A stretch of DNA of 43,129 nt from Deltaproteobacteria bacterium (GCA_016874775.1 VGTJ01000024.1:1-43129), one strand, 5' to 3'; numbered from the stretch's first letter, positions 7,394 through 15,233 are shown. Notes: generated from the letters alone by a model not told the origin. Numbers and translations: made by a program.

Positions 7394-7884
7394 AACGTCG
7401 GGCAATTTATCCGGGATCCTTTGATCCTCCTACATATGGCCATATCGACATCATCCGTCGCAGTTTACAGATGGTTGACGAGGTGGTTGTTGCAGTTGTC
7501 TATAATCCACAGAAATCTGACTTTTTGTTTACTCCGCAAGAACGGATCGACATGTTCCGCGAAGAACTCAAAGACGTCGATACACGAATTGAATACGACA
7601 ATTTTTATGGGTTGTTGGTCGACTATGTCGACAAGAAGAACGCGACGATCATTGTTCGTGGTTTACGAGCGGTTTCGGACTTTGATTACGAGTTTCAAAT
7701 GGCACTGATGAACCGCCGGATGAAACCACACATCGAAACGATTTTCTTGATGACCGGCGCCGCACATTTTTACACCGCGTCGCGTCTGGTCAAAGAGATT
7801 GCCAGCTTTGATGGTAACGTCGATGGTCTCGTCCCGCCACATGTTGTCAAACGGCTCAAAGAGAAGTTCGCCAAAAAGACCTAA
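7390..7884 (+). CDS. coaD: phosphopantetheine adenylyltransferase CoaD
   Basis: A 164-residue enzyme that transfers AMP from ATP to 4'-phosphopantetheine to give dephospho-CoA, the penultimate step of coenzyme A synthesis. The nucleotidyltransferase signature YPGSFDPPTYGHIDII holds the T/HxGH-type motif as YGHI. Further family segments are VVYNPQKSDFLF, IIVRGLRAVSDFDYEFQMALMN and the C-terminal YTASRLVKEIASFDGNVDGLVP. Length fits the family (about 160). Translation starts at a GTG that overlaps the rsmD stop by four bases, so the two are an operon with coupled translation. A strong GC-rich hairpin follows at 7921. Confidence 0.96.
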   Translation: MKRRAIYPGSFDPPTYGHIDIIRRSLQMVDEVVVAVVYNPQKSDFLFTPQERIDMFREELKDVDTRIEYDNFYGLLVDYVDKKNATIIVRGLRAVSDFDYEFQMALMNRRMKPHIETIFLMTGAAHFYTASRLVKEIASFDGNVDGLVPPHVVKRLKEKFAKKT

Positions 7885-7920
7885 GCGTAAATTTGCCGTG
7901 TCTGTCAGAACATACCAGGA

Positions 7921-7942
7921 GGGGCACGGCACACCGTGCCCC
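7921..7942 (+). terminator. GC-rich hairpin after coaD
   Basis: A perfect 9-bp stem GGGGCACGG / CCGTGCCCC with the four-base loop CACA. It lies between coaD and the aminotransferase gene. There is no clear T-run (TTCGCATTT follows), so it may be a REP-type hairpin that acts as a weak terminator or protects mRNA ends rather than a canonical intrinsic terminator. Confidence 0.5.
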
Positions 7943-7964
7943 TTCGCATTTGTAGAGGAGAGCT

Positions 7965-9164
7965 ATGCAACTCGCAAAACGTTTACAACTGATTAAACCC
8001 TCACCTACCCTAATGGTGACTGTTCAGGTCGCTGCCCTGCGTCGCCAAGGCATCGAAGTCATCGACTTCGGTGCTGGCGAACCGGACTTCGATACGCCTG
8101 AGCATATCAAAGAAGCCGCGATCACTGCGCTGAAGCAAGGCAAGACGAAATACACGCCTGTTGGTGGCACGGCAGAATTGAAAGAAGCGATCATCACAAA
8201 GCTGCAGCGTGACAATGGCTTGACTTACAGTATGCAGGAAGTGACCACCAACTGTGGCGGTAAACACACCTTATTCAATGCCTTTCACGCACTGTTCGGT
8301 GAAGGCGATGAAGTCCTGATTCCGGCGCCGTATTGGGTGAGTTATTCTGATATGGTCATCCTTACGGGGGGAACACCGAAGTTATTGATGACCGACGAGA
8401 AAACCGGCTTCAAAATCACTGCAGCGCAATTGCAAGCTGCGATTACCCCACAAAGCAAGGCGCTACTAATCAACAGCCCATCCAATCCAACTGGTGGAGC
8501 CTATACTGAGAGTGAGTTACAGGCGATTGCTGATGTCGTCGAAAAGAGCAACCTTTTTGTCATCTCCGACGATGTATATGAGAAGTTTCTCTACGACTCA
8601 CCGAAGTGTCCGCATATTTTGGGGTTGAAACCACATTTGCGCGATCGCGTGCTGATTACCAACTCGGTCTCGAAGACCTACGCGATGACAGGTTGGCGCT
8701 TAGGCTACGCGGCTGGTCCGAAGGAGCTGATTTCTGCGATTGAAACCTTACAAAGCCAGAGCACCTCGAATCCGACCTCGATTGCTCAAGCTGCAGCAGT
8801 AGCTGCACTGACCGGAACGCAAGAACCTGTGGGTATCATGGCCAAAGAGTTCGCCAAACGGCGCAACTATGTCGTCGAGCGTCTACGGGCGATACCTGGC
8901 ATTACCTGTACGTTACCCGAAGGTGCATTCTATGTGTTCCCGCGCGTGTCGTCATACTTTGGTGCCAAATGGCAAGACAAGACAGTCTCGTCCGCGATGG
9001 ATCTTTCTCTCTACTTGTTACAAGAAGGGAAAGTTGCCCTCGTCGCTGGCGAAGGCTTCGGCTCTGCAGAACACGTACGAATCTCTTATGCCACGTCGAT
9101 GAAGAATCTTGAGCAAGGTCTCAATCAGATGGAAGGAGCGTTGAAGCGGTTGAAAAGCTTGTAA
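7965..9164 (+). CDS. class I pyridoxal-phosphate aminotransferase, AspC-like
   Basis: A 399-residue cytoplasmic aminotransferase of the aspartate aminotransferase Ib-gamma group. The PLP lysine is Lys237 in NSVSKTYAMTGWRLGY, with the phosphate-binding serines nearby. Other family marks are DFGAGEPDFDTP, GKTKYTPVGGTAELKEAI, the PLP-contact INSPSNPTGG and the terminal substrate-binding arginine in EHVRISYA. Length is normal for the family. The ATG is preceded by AGAGGAGAG. Substrate could be aspartate, prephenate or another amino acid; sequence by eye does not decide. It is followed by a long inverted repeat that separates it from convergent genes. Confidence 0.92.
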   Translation: MQLAKRLQLIKPSPTLMVTVQVAALRRQGIEVIDFGAGEPDFDTPEHIKEAAITALKQGKTKYTPVGGTAELKEAIITKLQRDNGLTYSMQEVTTNCGGKHTLFNAFHALFGEGDEVLIPAPYWVSYSDMVILTGGTPKLLMTDEKTGFKITAAQLQAAITPQSKALLINSPSNPTGGAYTESELQAIADVVEKSNLFVISDDVYEKFLYDSPKCPHILGLKPHLRDRVLITNSVSKTYAMTGWRLGYAAGPKELISAIETLQSQSTSNPTSIAQAAAVAALTGTQEPVGIMAKEFAKRRNYVVERLRAIPGITCTLPEGAFYVFPRVSSYFGAKWQDKTVSSAMDLSLYLLQEGKVALVAGEGFGSAEHVRISYATSMKNLEQGLNQMEGALKRLKSL

Positions 9165-9168
9165 GGAA

Positions 9169-9265
9169 ATTGAGTGATTGAGCTATCGGGTCATTGAAGA
9201 ACAGACTTTTTCAATCGTTCAATGGCCCGATCATCCGATCACTCAATCGCGCAATGCCTCAATAC
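9169..9265. repeat. octad-phased inverted repeat (locus B), likely bidirectional terminator
   Basis: Arms at 9169-9198 and 9218-9247 are 30 bases each and pair at 24 of 30 positions around a 19-base loop. Within them the words ATTGAGTG, ATTGAGCT, ATCGGGTC, ATTGAAGA appear in 8-base phase on the left. On the right TTTCAATC, GTTCAATG, GCCCGATC, ATCCGATC, ACTCAATC, GCGCAATG, CCTCAATA follow in the same phase. It fills the gap between two convergent genes, where it could stop transcription from both sides. The periodicity is not explained by a terminator function. Confidence 0.8.
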
Positions 9266-9271
9266 TGCACC

Positions 9272-10198
9272 CTACGGCCTCGTCGCCCGTAGCTGCGTCA
9301 TCTTTTCTCGGATCTGTCTAGCATCTGGAGCGTTAGGAACAAGCTGCAAATACCGACCATAGGTTTCGACGGCTTGAACCACGTCGCCTTGTTCTTCAAG
9401 CGCCTGCCCGAGATTCTTCAGGGCGCCGGAGAATTTGGCATCGAATTGTAAGGCCATGTTATAGGCGCCAATCGCTTGTTCGAGGTCACCTGCAGTGCGG
9501 AAGGCAGACCCTAAAGCGTTGCAGGCTTCAGCATGATTAGGTTTGAGTCGTAGGGCGGCAAGAAATTCGATGATCGCTCCCTTTGCGTCTTGTTTAGCCA
9601 AGAGGTCCTGACCGCGCTGAAAATGCGTTTTCACGGTTCCACCTGCTGGTGTGGGAAACACTCCTTTCTTTACCGCTTCGTCAAGGAGTGCCGCTTCAGG
9701 TGCGTTCGGCGATGCCGCGAGATACCGTTTGTACGCCTCAACTGCGCCAGTTTTATCGCCCTTCTGTTCGAGCGCATTGCCAAGATTGTAATTCGAGATG
9801 GGGTTCAGTTGCGCCGCCGCACGAAAGGCGGAGATGGTCTTGTCAAGGTCGCCTTTCTCGTACAACGCTAACCCTAATCCATGCGCAGCATCGATACGAG
9901 TTGGGGCAAGACGTAGGGCCGTTTGAAACGTCGATATCGCTGACTCAAGGTCGCCTTTGAAATAGTACGCCATCCCTAATGTGGCAGTAGCCTCAGCATG
10001 TTGTGGATTGATTCGTGTCGCCGTGGTCAGGGACTTGATCGCGTCATCCCATCTTCCTTCGCTCAGTAACGCAGCTCCATAGCGGGCGTGTTCGTCGGCA
10101 GTCTGCGGAGTAGGATCAGCCGCAAAGAGCACCGGTCTAGGCAATCCAAGAAGAAAAAAAAGCAACACGAAGAGTAAATAGGATTTCGTCGAGTCCAT
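9272..10198 (-). CDS. exported TPR-repeat protein
   Basis: A 308-residue protein with a signal peptide (MDSTKSYLLFVLLFFLLGLP, cleavage probably near VLFA) followed by tetratricopeptide repeats. Clear TPR units begin at ARYGAALLSEGRWDDAI, ATLGMAYYFKGDLESAI, HGLGLALYEKGDLDKTI, YNLGNALEQKGDKTGAV, then after a linker FQRGQDLLAKQDAKGAI, NALGSAFRTAGDLEQAI and KNLGQALEEQGDVVQAV, about seven in all. TPRs build a superhelix that binds other proteins, so a periplasmic scaffold role is likely; no partner can be named. The ATG (complement at 10196-10198) is chosen because a signal peptide follows at once; the open frame continues upstream into the rhomboid gene. No strong ribosome-binding site is visible. 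It lies 44 bases downstream of the rhomboid gene, probably in one operon. Confidence 0.87.
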   Translation of the reverse strand: MDSTKSYLLFVLLFFLLGLPRPVLFAADPTPQTADEHARYGAALLSEGRWDDAIKSLTTATRINPQHAEATATLGMAYYFKGDLESAISTFQTALRLAPTRIDAAHGLGLALYEKGDLDKTISAFRAAAQLNPISNYNLGNALEQKGDKTGAVEAYKRYLAASPNAPEAALLDEAVKKGVFPTPAGGTVKTHFQRGQDLLAKQDAKGAIIEFLAALRLKPNHAEACNALGSAFRTAGDLEQAIGAYNMALQFDAKFSGALKNLGQALEEQGDVVQAVETYGRYLQLVPNAPDARQIREKMTQLRATRP

Positions 10199-10242
10199 AT
10201 ATTTTCGTACCAATCGTGTGATGTCCAGCAAAAGGACAAATA

Positions 10243-10947
10243 TCAGGTGACGTGCTCCGATGACCACGGAGATTGTTGCGGCGACGAGCGACGACGAGGG
10301 AGAATCAGTAAAGCGCCAGCAACAAAACCGCCAACATGTGCCCACCAGGCGACCCCTCCATGCGTTTGCACGGACGTAGCAACAACACCACTGAGCAACT
10401 GACCGAGAAACCAGAGCGCTAAGAAAACAACCGCCGGAATGGTAACGATCTGGATGAAAATAAAAATCGGTAAGAGCGTAAGAATCCGCGCACGCGGGAA
10501 AAGCACGAAGTATCCACCCATGACTCCAGCGATCGCTCCACTCGCCCCGATCACTGGCAGCCCAGAGGTCCGCTCCGTCAAGTAGTGGAGATACACCGCC
10601 GCTAAACCACTAGCGATATAGTAGAGCAATAACCGCACCTTGCCTAAGCGGTCCTCCACATTGTCACCGAAGATCCACAAGGTCCACATGTTGCCGATGA
10701 GATGGAGCCAACCACCATGCAGAAACATCGACGAAAACATCGGCCCAAAGCGGGCAAGCAAACTAAACGGTTCTGCAAGAGAGGTGTGTAGGTAGACGGC
10801 GGGCACAAACCCGTAATGCAACACGAACTGTTCTTCTCTCGGACCTAAACTGATTTGATAGAAAAAGATGAGTGTATTAAGAATAATTAGGCCAATGGTC
10901 ACTACAGGAAAGGAACTCGACGGAATCGTGTCACGTAAAGGAATCAT
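10243..10947 (-). CDS. rhomboid-family intramembrane serine protease
   Basis: A 234-residue polytopic inner-membrane protein of the bacterial rhomboid family, which cleaves membrane proteins within the bilayer. The catalytic dyad is visible: Ser136 in VIGASGAIAGVMGGY and His204 in WWAHVGGFVAG. The oxyanion and L1-loop region is FLHGGWLHLIGNMWTL, with Asn86. Six membrane segments can be drawn, at about 15-32, 68-95, 105-123, 132-152, 157-187 and 200-217. The short cytoplasmic tail (RRRSSPQQSPWSSEHVT) is serine-rich. The gene begins MIPLRDTIPS, a common rhomboid start. It precedes the TPR gene in the same direction and is divergent from the membrane protein at 11040. Confidence 0.95.
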   Translation of the reverse strand: MIPLRDTIPSSSFPVVTIGLIILNTLIFFYQISLGPREEQFVLHYGFVPAVYLHTSLAEPFSLLARFGPMFSSMFLHGGWLHLIGNMWTLWIFGDNVEDRLGKVRLLLYYIASGLAAVYLHYLTERTSGLPVIGASGAIAGVMGGYFVLFPRARILTLLPIFIFIQIVTIPAVVFLALWFLGQLLSGVVATSVQTHGGVAWWAHVGGFVAGALLILPRRRSSPQQSPWSSEHVT

Positions 10948-11007
10948 AGCACCGCCGTCACTATAGCCCCCCGCTCGGACAGCGCAAGGGACTTGTTGGT
11001 TGGTTTG

Positions 11008-11016
11008 TGCTATGCT
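11008..11016 (+). promoter_or_regulatory. candidate extended -10 promoter (TGCTATGCT)
   Basis: TGC followed by TATGCT matches an extended -10 element (TGN-TATAAT type). Transcription would begin near 11023, about 17 bases before the ATG at 11040. No good -35 hexamer stands at the right distance. The same TGNTATGCT word occurs before two other genes (14591 and 18206). Confidence 0.35.
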
Positions 11017-11039
11017 TTCTTTACGACCTGGGCAGAGAG

Positions 11040-11606
11040 ATGTTTTCCATTACTTCTCCAACTTCTCTTATCACGATGGTGCTCGGTAGCGTCTTTTGTG
11101 TTGCTGCCGTAGCTATCGGGGTGTATATCGTGCGGTTGCTTGCAGCGGCCTTCTCGCAATCGTTTGGCGGCGTCTTTGAGCGCGCAGCCTTCCAGCGCTG
11201 TGGGACCCGCTGTGCGCGCGGTGATGAGTTGCTGGAAAAAGGTGATCATGTCGGTGCCATGCAGGCCTTTGCCGATGCCTTCTTTCTGCGACCGGTGCGG
11301 CGAGACCCAGACCTTTTGTCTGATGTAGCAAACTACAATACTGGCCTGCTCAGTCGCCTTCTCACTATTGCTGACGAGTTAGGAAAAGGACGTGCCCGGT
11401 TATTGTCCTTAGCACGAACCGATCGCCTGCTCTCTGAACGGTTAGGAATCCAATTGGACTACTTTCGTGCCAGCAAGCGTGAAGATTACGAGAAACTGCG
11501 TGAAATTGAACGCCGTCTGCGCGAGAACCAGACGCAGGTCCGTACGGCGATTACACGCCTCATTGAAGAGATTCGCTCATCTGAAGAAAAGGTCATGTAC
11601 CATTAG
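11040..11606 (+). CDS. small membrane-anchored coiled-coil protein, unknown
   Basis: A 188-residue protein of unknown family. One membrane segment (about residues 8-33, TSLITMVLGSVFCVAAVAIGVYIVRLL) is followed by a soluble, mostly helical region. Residues about 60-95 (GDELLEKGDHVGAMQAFADAFFL) resemble a single TPR-like hairpin. The C-terminus (REIERRLRENQTQVRTAIT onward) is a predicted coiled coil. The ATG at 11040 is preferred over the GTG at 11007 because GAGAGA lies just upstream and the membrane segment follows sooner. It is probably inner-membrane with the helices in the cytoplasm. It stands alone between the divergent rhomboid gene and repeat locus C. Confidence 0.75.
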   Translation: MFSITSPTSLITMVLGSVFCVAAVAIGVYIVRLLAAAFSQSFGGVFERAAFQRCGTRCARGDELLEKGDHVGAMQAFADAFFLRPVRRDPDLLSDVANYNTGLLSRLLTIADELGKGRARLLSLARTDRLLSERLGIQLDYFRASKREDYEKLREIERRLRENQTQVRTAITRLIEEIRSSEEKVMYH

Positions 11607-11610
11607 AAGA

Positions 11611-11781
11611 GTCGTCAGCGATCAGCTTTCAGTTGTCAGCCAGAGCAAAAACAGAGAAAGGTTTACCTCACGACTGACACGAGGCAGAATGTCAAAATGC
11701 GCAGCTTGTTGTTCTCGCCTGAACACTGATAACTGATGACAGTATACTGTTTTGCTGAAAGCTGATCGCTGATGGCTGAGG
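11611..11781. repeat. heptad-phased inverted repeat (locus C)
   Basis: A perfect 18-base inverted repeat, TCAGCGATCAGCTTTCAG at 11615-11632 and its complement at 11755-11772, bounds about 120 bases. The left arm reads in 7-base phase GTCAGCG, ATCAGCT, TTCAGTT, GTCAGCC. The right side reads ACTGATA, ACTGATG, ACAGTAT, ACTGTTT, TGCTGAA, AGCTGAT, CGCTGAT, GGCTGAG, with one slip in phase. The array ends immediately before the ribosome-binding site of the gene at 11796. Confidence 0.75.
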
Positions 11782-11795
11782 GGGAAGGAGCGATC

Positions 11796-13013
11796 ATGTT
11801 TAACATTGAAGTTGTCCGCGCTGATTTCCCTGGGATAACCCAACAAGTCTATCTCAACACTGCCGGTGTCGGTTTACCACCGCGTACGGCTCTTGATGCC
11901 GTCCATCAGGTCACCACTCTCCTCGGCCAAGGGCCGGCAGCAATGGGATATAAAGCCTATTATCGCGCTATTGGTGAATCGTCAGTCAAAGCTCGTACAG
12001 AAGCTGCCCGCCTACTTCAGGCTTCCCCAGAAGAAATTGCCTTTATTGACGACACAACCATGGGCCTGAACATCGCCCTGGCCGCCATTCCGTTCGCTGC
12101 AGGTGACAACATCGTGCTGTGTGATCTCGAATACCCACAGGTGGCGGTCAGCGCGTCGTATCCACAGCAACATCAGCGTGTAGAAACGCGAGTGGTCCGC
12201 CATCATGACGGCATTGTCACGGTCGACGACTATGCGAAGCTGATCGACAAACGCACACGCGTACTCCTTGTGAGTTCAGTGCAGTGGATCAACGGACTGC
12301 GTATGGACATGGCCGCATTCTCCCAACTTGCCCAGGAGCGTGGTTGCTTTCTGGTTGTCGATGCTATTCAGCAGCTTGGCGCGATTCCTCTTGACCTCTC
12401 GGGGCTGCAAGTCGATTTCCTGGCCGCCGGTGCACAGAAATGGCTCAATGCACCGTTTGGCGCGGGACTTCTCTATGTGAACAAAAAGGCGCAAGACAAG
12501 CTCACGCCTGGACTCGCGCATGGACTGTTTGCATTTGCTGAGCCAGCTGGAGGTTGGGTACGCTACCTGGGCGATCAGCAACTGACCCCGTTTCTTTCGC
12601 TGCCATTAGCTGCCGATGCACGACGATTTGAGATTCATGGCATGCCCAAAACGATTGGGACAGCGGGGCTCGCTGAGTCGTTGGCGTATGTGAACAGTCT
12701 CGACCGTCATGCAGCCACCGAACATATTATTGCTCTGGGCGACTTTCTCATCGACGAGCTGAAGCGACGCAGGATCAAGGTGTGGACACCGACTGCACAT
12801 CATCTCCGCTCTGGTATCGTAACATGCGAACCGTTTCCTGATGCCGAACGGGTGCATCAATTGACCCAAGCGCTCGAAACGCACCATATCTATCCAACTG
12901 TAAGATATTGCTCTGGAGTAGGTGGACTGCGTATTTCGATTCACTACTATACAAGCCGGGGAGATATTGAAGCGTTGCTGGCGGCGATGGACGACGTTAT
13001 GAAAGGTTTGTAA
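11796..13013 (+). CDS. class V aminotransferase (NifS/isopenicillin-N-epimerase-like)
   Basis: A 405-residue PLP enzyme of the class V aminotransferase / cysteine-desulfurase superfamily. The PLP lysine is Lys215 in AAGAQKWLNAPFGAGLLYV. Other marks are VYLNTAGVGLPPRTAL at the N-terminus, EIAFIDDTTMGLNIAL, VLLVSSVQWINGLRMD, FLVVDAIQQLGAIPLD (PLP-binding Asp) and the C-terminal GLRISIHYYTSRGDIEALL. The catalytic-cysteine loop expected in true SufS-type desulfurases is not obvious, so an aminotransferase, lyase or epimerase role is more likely. The start at 11796 follows AAGGAG by 5 bases; the frame extends 8 codons into the repeat array. The substrate is unknown. Confidence 0.88.
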   Translation: MFNIEVVRADFPGITQQVYLNTAGVGLPPRTALDAVHQVTTLLGQGPAAMGYKAYYRAIGESSVKARTEAARLLQASPEEIAFIDDTTMGLNIALAAIPFAAGDNIVLCDLEYPQVAVSASYPQQHQRVETRVVRHHDGIVTVDDYAKLIDKRTRVLLVSSVQWINGLRMDMAAFSQLAQERGCFLVVDAIQQLGAIPLDLSGLQVDFLAAGAQKWLNAPFGAGLLYVNKKAQDKLTPGLAHGLFAFAEPAGGWVRYLGDQQLTPFLSLPLAADARRFEIHGMPKTIGTAGLAESLAYVNSLDRHAATEHIIALGDFLIDELKRRRIKVWTPTAHHLRSGIVTCEPFPDAERVHQLTQALETHHIYPTVRYCSGVGGLRISIHYYTSRGDIEALLAAMDDVMKGL

Positions 13014-13021
13014 CTCGAAAA

Positions 13022-13130
13022 GCGTAAGGCGTAAAACGTAAAAAGGGAGCAGTGGTGGTTACGGATTACGCATTACGGATTACGTTTTCTTCCCTGGGGC
13101 GGTTACGGATTACGCATTACGATTTATTCT
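13022..13130. repeat. heptad-phased array with inverted arm and duplicated block (locus D)
   Basis: The left arm reads AGCGTAA, GGCGTAA, AACGTAA, AAAGGGA in 7-base phase. The right side reads GGTTACG, GATTACG, CATTACG, GATTACG, TTTTCTT, the complement word in the same phase. A second block, GGTTACG, GATTACG, CATTACG, follows, so a 21-base direct repeat stands at 13057-13077 and 13101-13121. The array fills the gap between the class V aminotransferase and the HAD gene and leaves the latter with no visible Shine-Dalgarno site. Confidence 0.75.
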
Positions 13131-13136
13131 TCTTCT

Positions 13137-13856
13137 ATGTCTTTCCATCAAATCAAAGCCATCTTCTTCGATGCTGCCGGAACGTTGTTCACGGTCAATG
13201 GATCAGTAGGTGAAATCTACGCGCGGATCGCGCGAGCACATGGGCAAGAGGTATCAGTGACGGACCTTGAAGCTGGCTTTCGGCGTTGCTTTGCCACGGC
13301 TCCGCCAATGGCTTTCCCTGGTGCTCTGGTAGACCAGCTTGATGATTTAGAGAAACAGTGGTGGCGAGACGTTGTGCAGAACGTCTTTGCTCCACTCGGA
13401 CCATTCCCTCGCTTCTCTGAATATTTCGCTGCACTCTTTACCTACTTTGCCCAAACTGAAGCGTGGCAACTGTACCCAGAGGCGAGGGCTACGCTGGTCG
13501 AGCTTCGTGATCGTGGCTTCAAACTCGGCGTGATCTCAAACTTCGACTCACGCTTATTTGGCTTGCTCGAAGGCTTTGGCATTGCCCCGTTCTTCGATCC
13601 GATTATCATCTCAACGCGGGCAGGCGCAGCGAAACCTGACGGGGAGATTTTTACTCAAGCACTGTCTTGTCTTGGACTCGACGCCGAAGAGGCACTCCAC
13701 GTCGGCGATAGCATACATGCCGACATTGTCGGAGCACACGCTACCGGACTTCTCCCGGTTCTGATTGATCGACGAGGAGCTGAGGCCGATGCGGCCCATT
13801 ACCATCGCATACAGAACCTGGCTGAGTTATCGACAATAGCTCACCTTCGAGAGTAA
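13137..13856 (+). CDS. HAD-superfamily hydrolase, subfamily IA (HDHD3-like)
   Basis: A 239-residue haloacid-dehalogenase-fold hydrolase, probably a cytoplasmic phosphatase. Motif I is FFDAAGTLF with nucleophile Asp12. The second aspartate usual in phosphatases (DxD) is alanine here, as in the HDHD3/DREG-2-like branch, so catalysis may be altered. Motif II is GVISNFDSRL, motif III has the lysine in GAAKPDGEIF, and motif IV is HVGDSIHADIVGAHATGL. A helical cap lies between about residues 20 and 95. The ATG at 13137 gives the expected hydrophobic strand at once; there is only TTCTTCT upstream, so start recognition is unclear. The substrate is unknown. Confidence 0.88.
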   Translation: MSFHQIKAIFFDAAGTLFTVNGSVGEIYARIARAHGQEVSVTDLEAGFRRCFATAPPMAFPGALVDQLDDLEKQWWRDVVQNVFAPLGPFPRFSEYFAALFTYFAQTEAWQLYPEARATLVELRDRGFKLGVISNFDSRLFGLLEGFGIAPFFDPIIISTRAGAAKPDGEIFTQALSCLGLDAEEALHVGDSIHADIVGAHATGLLPVLIDRRGAEADAAHYHRIQNLAELSTIAHLRE

Positions 13857-13885
13857 TGGCGTTCAGTTAAGGGCGAGTCCTCGTG

Positions 13886-13969
13886 CTTCGACTTCGCCGC
13901 TCCGCAGCTACGCTCAGCATGAGCAGTGATTTTTCCGTTCGTCCCGATCGTAGTGCAGCGAAGTCGAAG
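13886..13969. repeat. REP-like inverted repeat
   Basis: CTTCGACTTCGC at 13886-13897 is perfectly complementary to GCGAAGTCGAAG at 13958-13969. The intervening CGCTCCGCAGCTACGCTCAGCATGA segment resembles the common dispersed repeat built from TTCGACTTCGCT and TACGCTCAG. It separates the HAD gene from the convergent small gene at 13996 and could act as a shared transcription stop. Confidence 0.6.
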
Positions 13970-13995
13970 GACACTCTTCCCGTTGAGTCATCGAA

Positions 13996-14427
13996 TCAGT
14001 GGAGTAAATCACCACTGGTTTTTTCTCCGTGCTCTCTCTCGTCATCGCAGTGGCGTTCGCCCTGTGCACCGACAGAAAGATAGGGTGAACCAGTGCCGAA
14101 CCTGCCTGCCACCACAAACGTCGCGGCTGAAATTCGGTTACCGAACGTGCTCAACCGCTCATGCACAGTACCGTATATGCTGTGAAACACATGCGTAAAG
14201 CGAGGCATGGTCAACGTCCCTCGCGATTTGATAAGCCACAAATATGTCCGCGAAGTCTCTGCGAGCCTCAGGAGATGTTGGCTCTCGATCCCAGACTGTT
14301 CACGGTCACTGCTACTAAACAGTTCGATCGTAGCTGGAAACACCTCATTGATCATGAACGTTTCAAACGTCTGCGGATCAATCTCGGGAAAAAGCTGAAT
14401 CGCATAGATCCCGCCAAATCGGGCCAT
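13996..14427 (-). CDS. small conserved-looking protein, unknown
   Basis: A 143-residue protein on the minus strand. The ATG (complement at 14425-14427) is preceded by GGAGGAGGAG at ideal distance, strong support for a real gene. The N-terminus MARFGGIYAIQLFPEIDPQTFE followed by FETFMINEVFPATIELF has the look of a ferredoxin-like alpha/beta barrel of the EthD/NIPSNAP/monooxygenase kind (strand, helix with acidic residues, then YLWLI strand near residue 62). This is a structural guess only. The last 30 residues (GAQGERHCDDEREHG) are polar and low in hydrophobics, so the true domain may end near residue 110. It is divergent from the gene at 14673. Confidence 0.65.
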   Translation of the reverse strand: MARFGGIYAIQLFPEIDPQTFETFMINEVFPATIELFSSSDREQSGIESQHLLRLAETSRTYLWLIKSRGTLTMPRFTHVFHSIYGTVHERLSTFGNRISAATFVVAGRFGTGSPYLSVGAQGERHCDDEREHGEKTSGDLLH

Positions 14428-14590
14428 GAACTCCTCCTCCAAATCGCGAATGCAAATCAGAGGAGCAAGATCGATGCCACAGTGTAAGCGCTATTTTCTC
14501 AAGTTCCAAAGCACTGGCACGACAACGCAGCTTTCCGATGCAAATTTTTTTGACACCGGAGACAACCGAGAGACGACACGCGAGAGCAAG

Positions 14591-14599
14591 TGTTATGCT
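14591..14599 (+). promoter_or_regulatory. candidate extended -10 promoter (TGTTATGCT)
   Basis: TGT followed by TATGCT fits an extended -10 element. It would start transcription near 14606, about 67 bases before the ATG at 14673. A TTGACA stands at 14550-14555 but is 38 bases away, too far to be its -35. Confidence 0.3.
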
Positions 14600-14672
14600 C
14601 TGGGCAGACAAAGAATTTCCTTATACATTCCCAGCATCAGGTCCAGCGATACACAGGAGGAGGGCCGTCGTT

Positions 14673-15233
14673 ATGGCAAAGACGAAATGGAAGAAAGAGG
14701 TCCTCAAGCTGAAAGACGATCATGGATGGAAAGCCAAACCTGGCCACCGCATCTTTGTCGCCGGTCGCGGCGCGGTCCGGTTTGACATTCCTCAAGCGTG
14801 GCTCCTTGACCCGCAGCAGCACTCCTTTCAGTTTCATGATCGCAAACCTCCACACGACGACTGTCGCCTGGAAGCCTCATATATCCATCTTCCCCCTGGC
14901 GTTGACTGGAGCAAGTTGCCGTTAACCCAACTCCTGGAACACACGATCAAAGAAGACCCACGTAAGCCCTATACTCACAGTGAATTCCATACTAAGCAAA
15001 GACCAGACCTAGAGTACGCCTGGGTCGAAATCTATTTCGTCGATCCTGCGGAAAAGCGTGAAGCACTCTCCCGCTTGTGTTTTGCTCGTGGGGCCAATAT
15101 CCAAACCTTCATCACAATGGACTTCTGGCCTGAACATGCCGAACGTTACACACCGGTATGGGACGAAGTCCTGCGCTCACTCCAGCTCGGCGTGTACGTC
15201 CAAGACCCCACGCGCGGACTGACGCTCCACTGA
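14673..15233 (+). CDS. hypothetical cytosolic protein (possible Mog1/PsbP/DUF1795-like fold)
   Basis: A 186-residue soluble protein with no signal peptide. It starts with a lysine-rich segment (MAKTKWKKEVLKLKDDHGWK), then FVAGRGAVRFDIPQAWLL, SYIHLPPGVDWSKLPLTQLL, ending with TMDFWPEHAERYTPVWDEVL and SLQLG. A strand FDIPQAWLL near the start and a closing pattern of FWPEHAERYTPVWDEVLRSL is reminiscent of the PsbP/Mog1/DUF1795 fold, where the last helix follows an aromatic-rich strand, but this is a weak resemblance. The ATG is preceded by AGGAGGAGGG at a slightly long spacing (about 12 bases); the frame extends 45 codons upstream without protein-like content. Its function is unknown. Confidence 0.72.
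   Translation: MAKTKWKKEVLKLKDDHGWKAKPGHRIFVAGRGAVRFDIPQAWLLDPQQHSFQFHDRKPPHDDCRLEASYIHLPPGVDWSKLPLTQLLEHTIKEDPRKPYTHSEFHTKQRPDLEYAWVEIYFVDPAEKREALSRLCFARGANIQTFITMDFWPEHAERYTPVWDEVLRSLQLGVYVQDPTRGLTLH

Noticed and set aside
13022-13130. CRISPR-like array
   Set aside because: Units are 7 bases with no spacers and there are no cas genes.
14503-14520. Sigma-54 promoter (CTGGCACGACAACGCA)
   Set aside because: The GG-to-GC spacing is 9, not 10 bases, which abolishes sigma-54 recognition.
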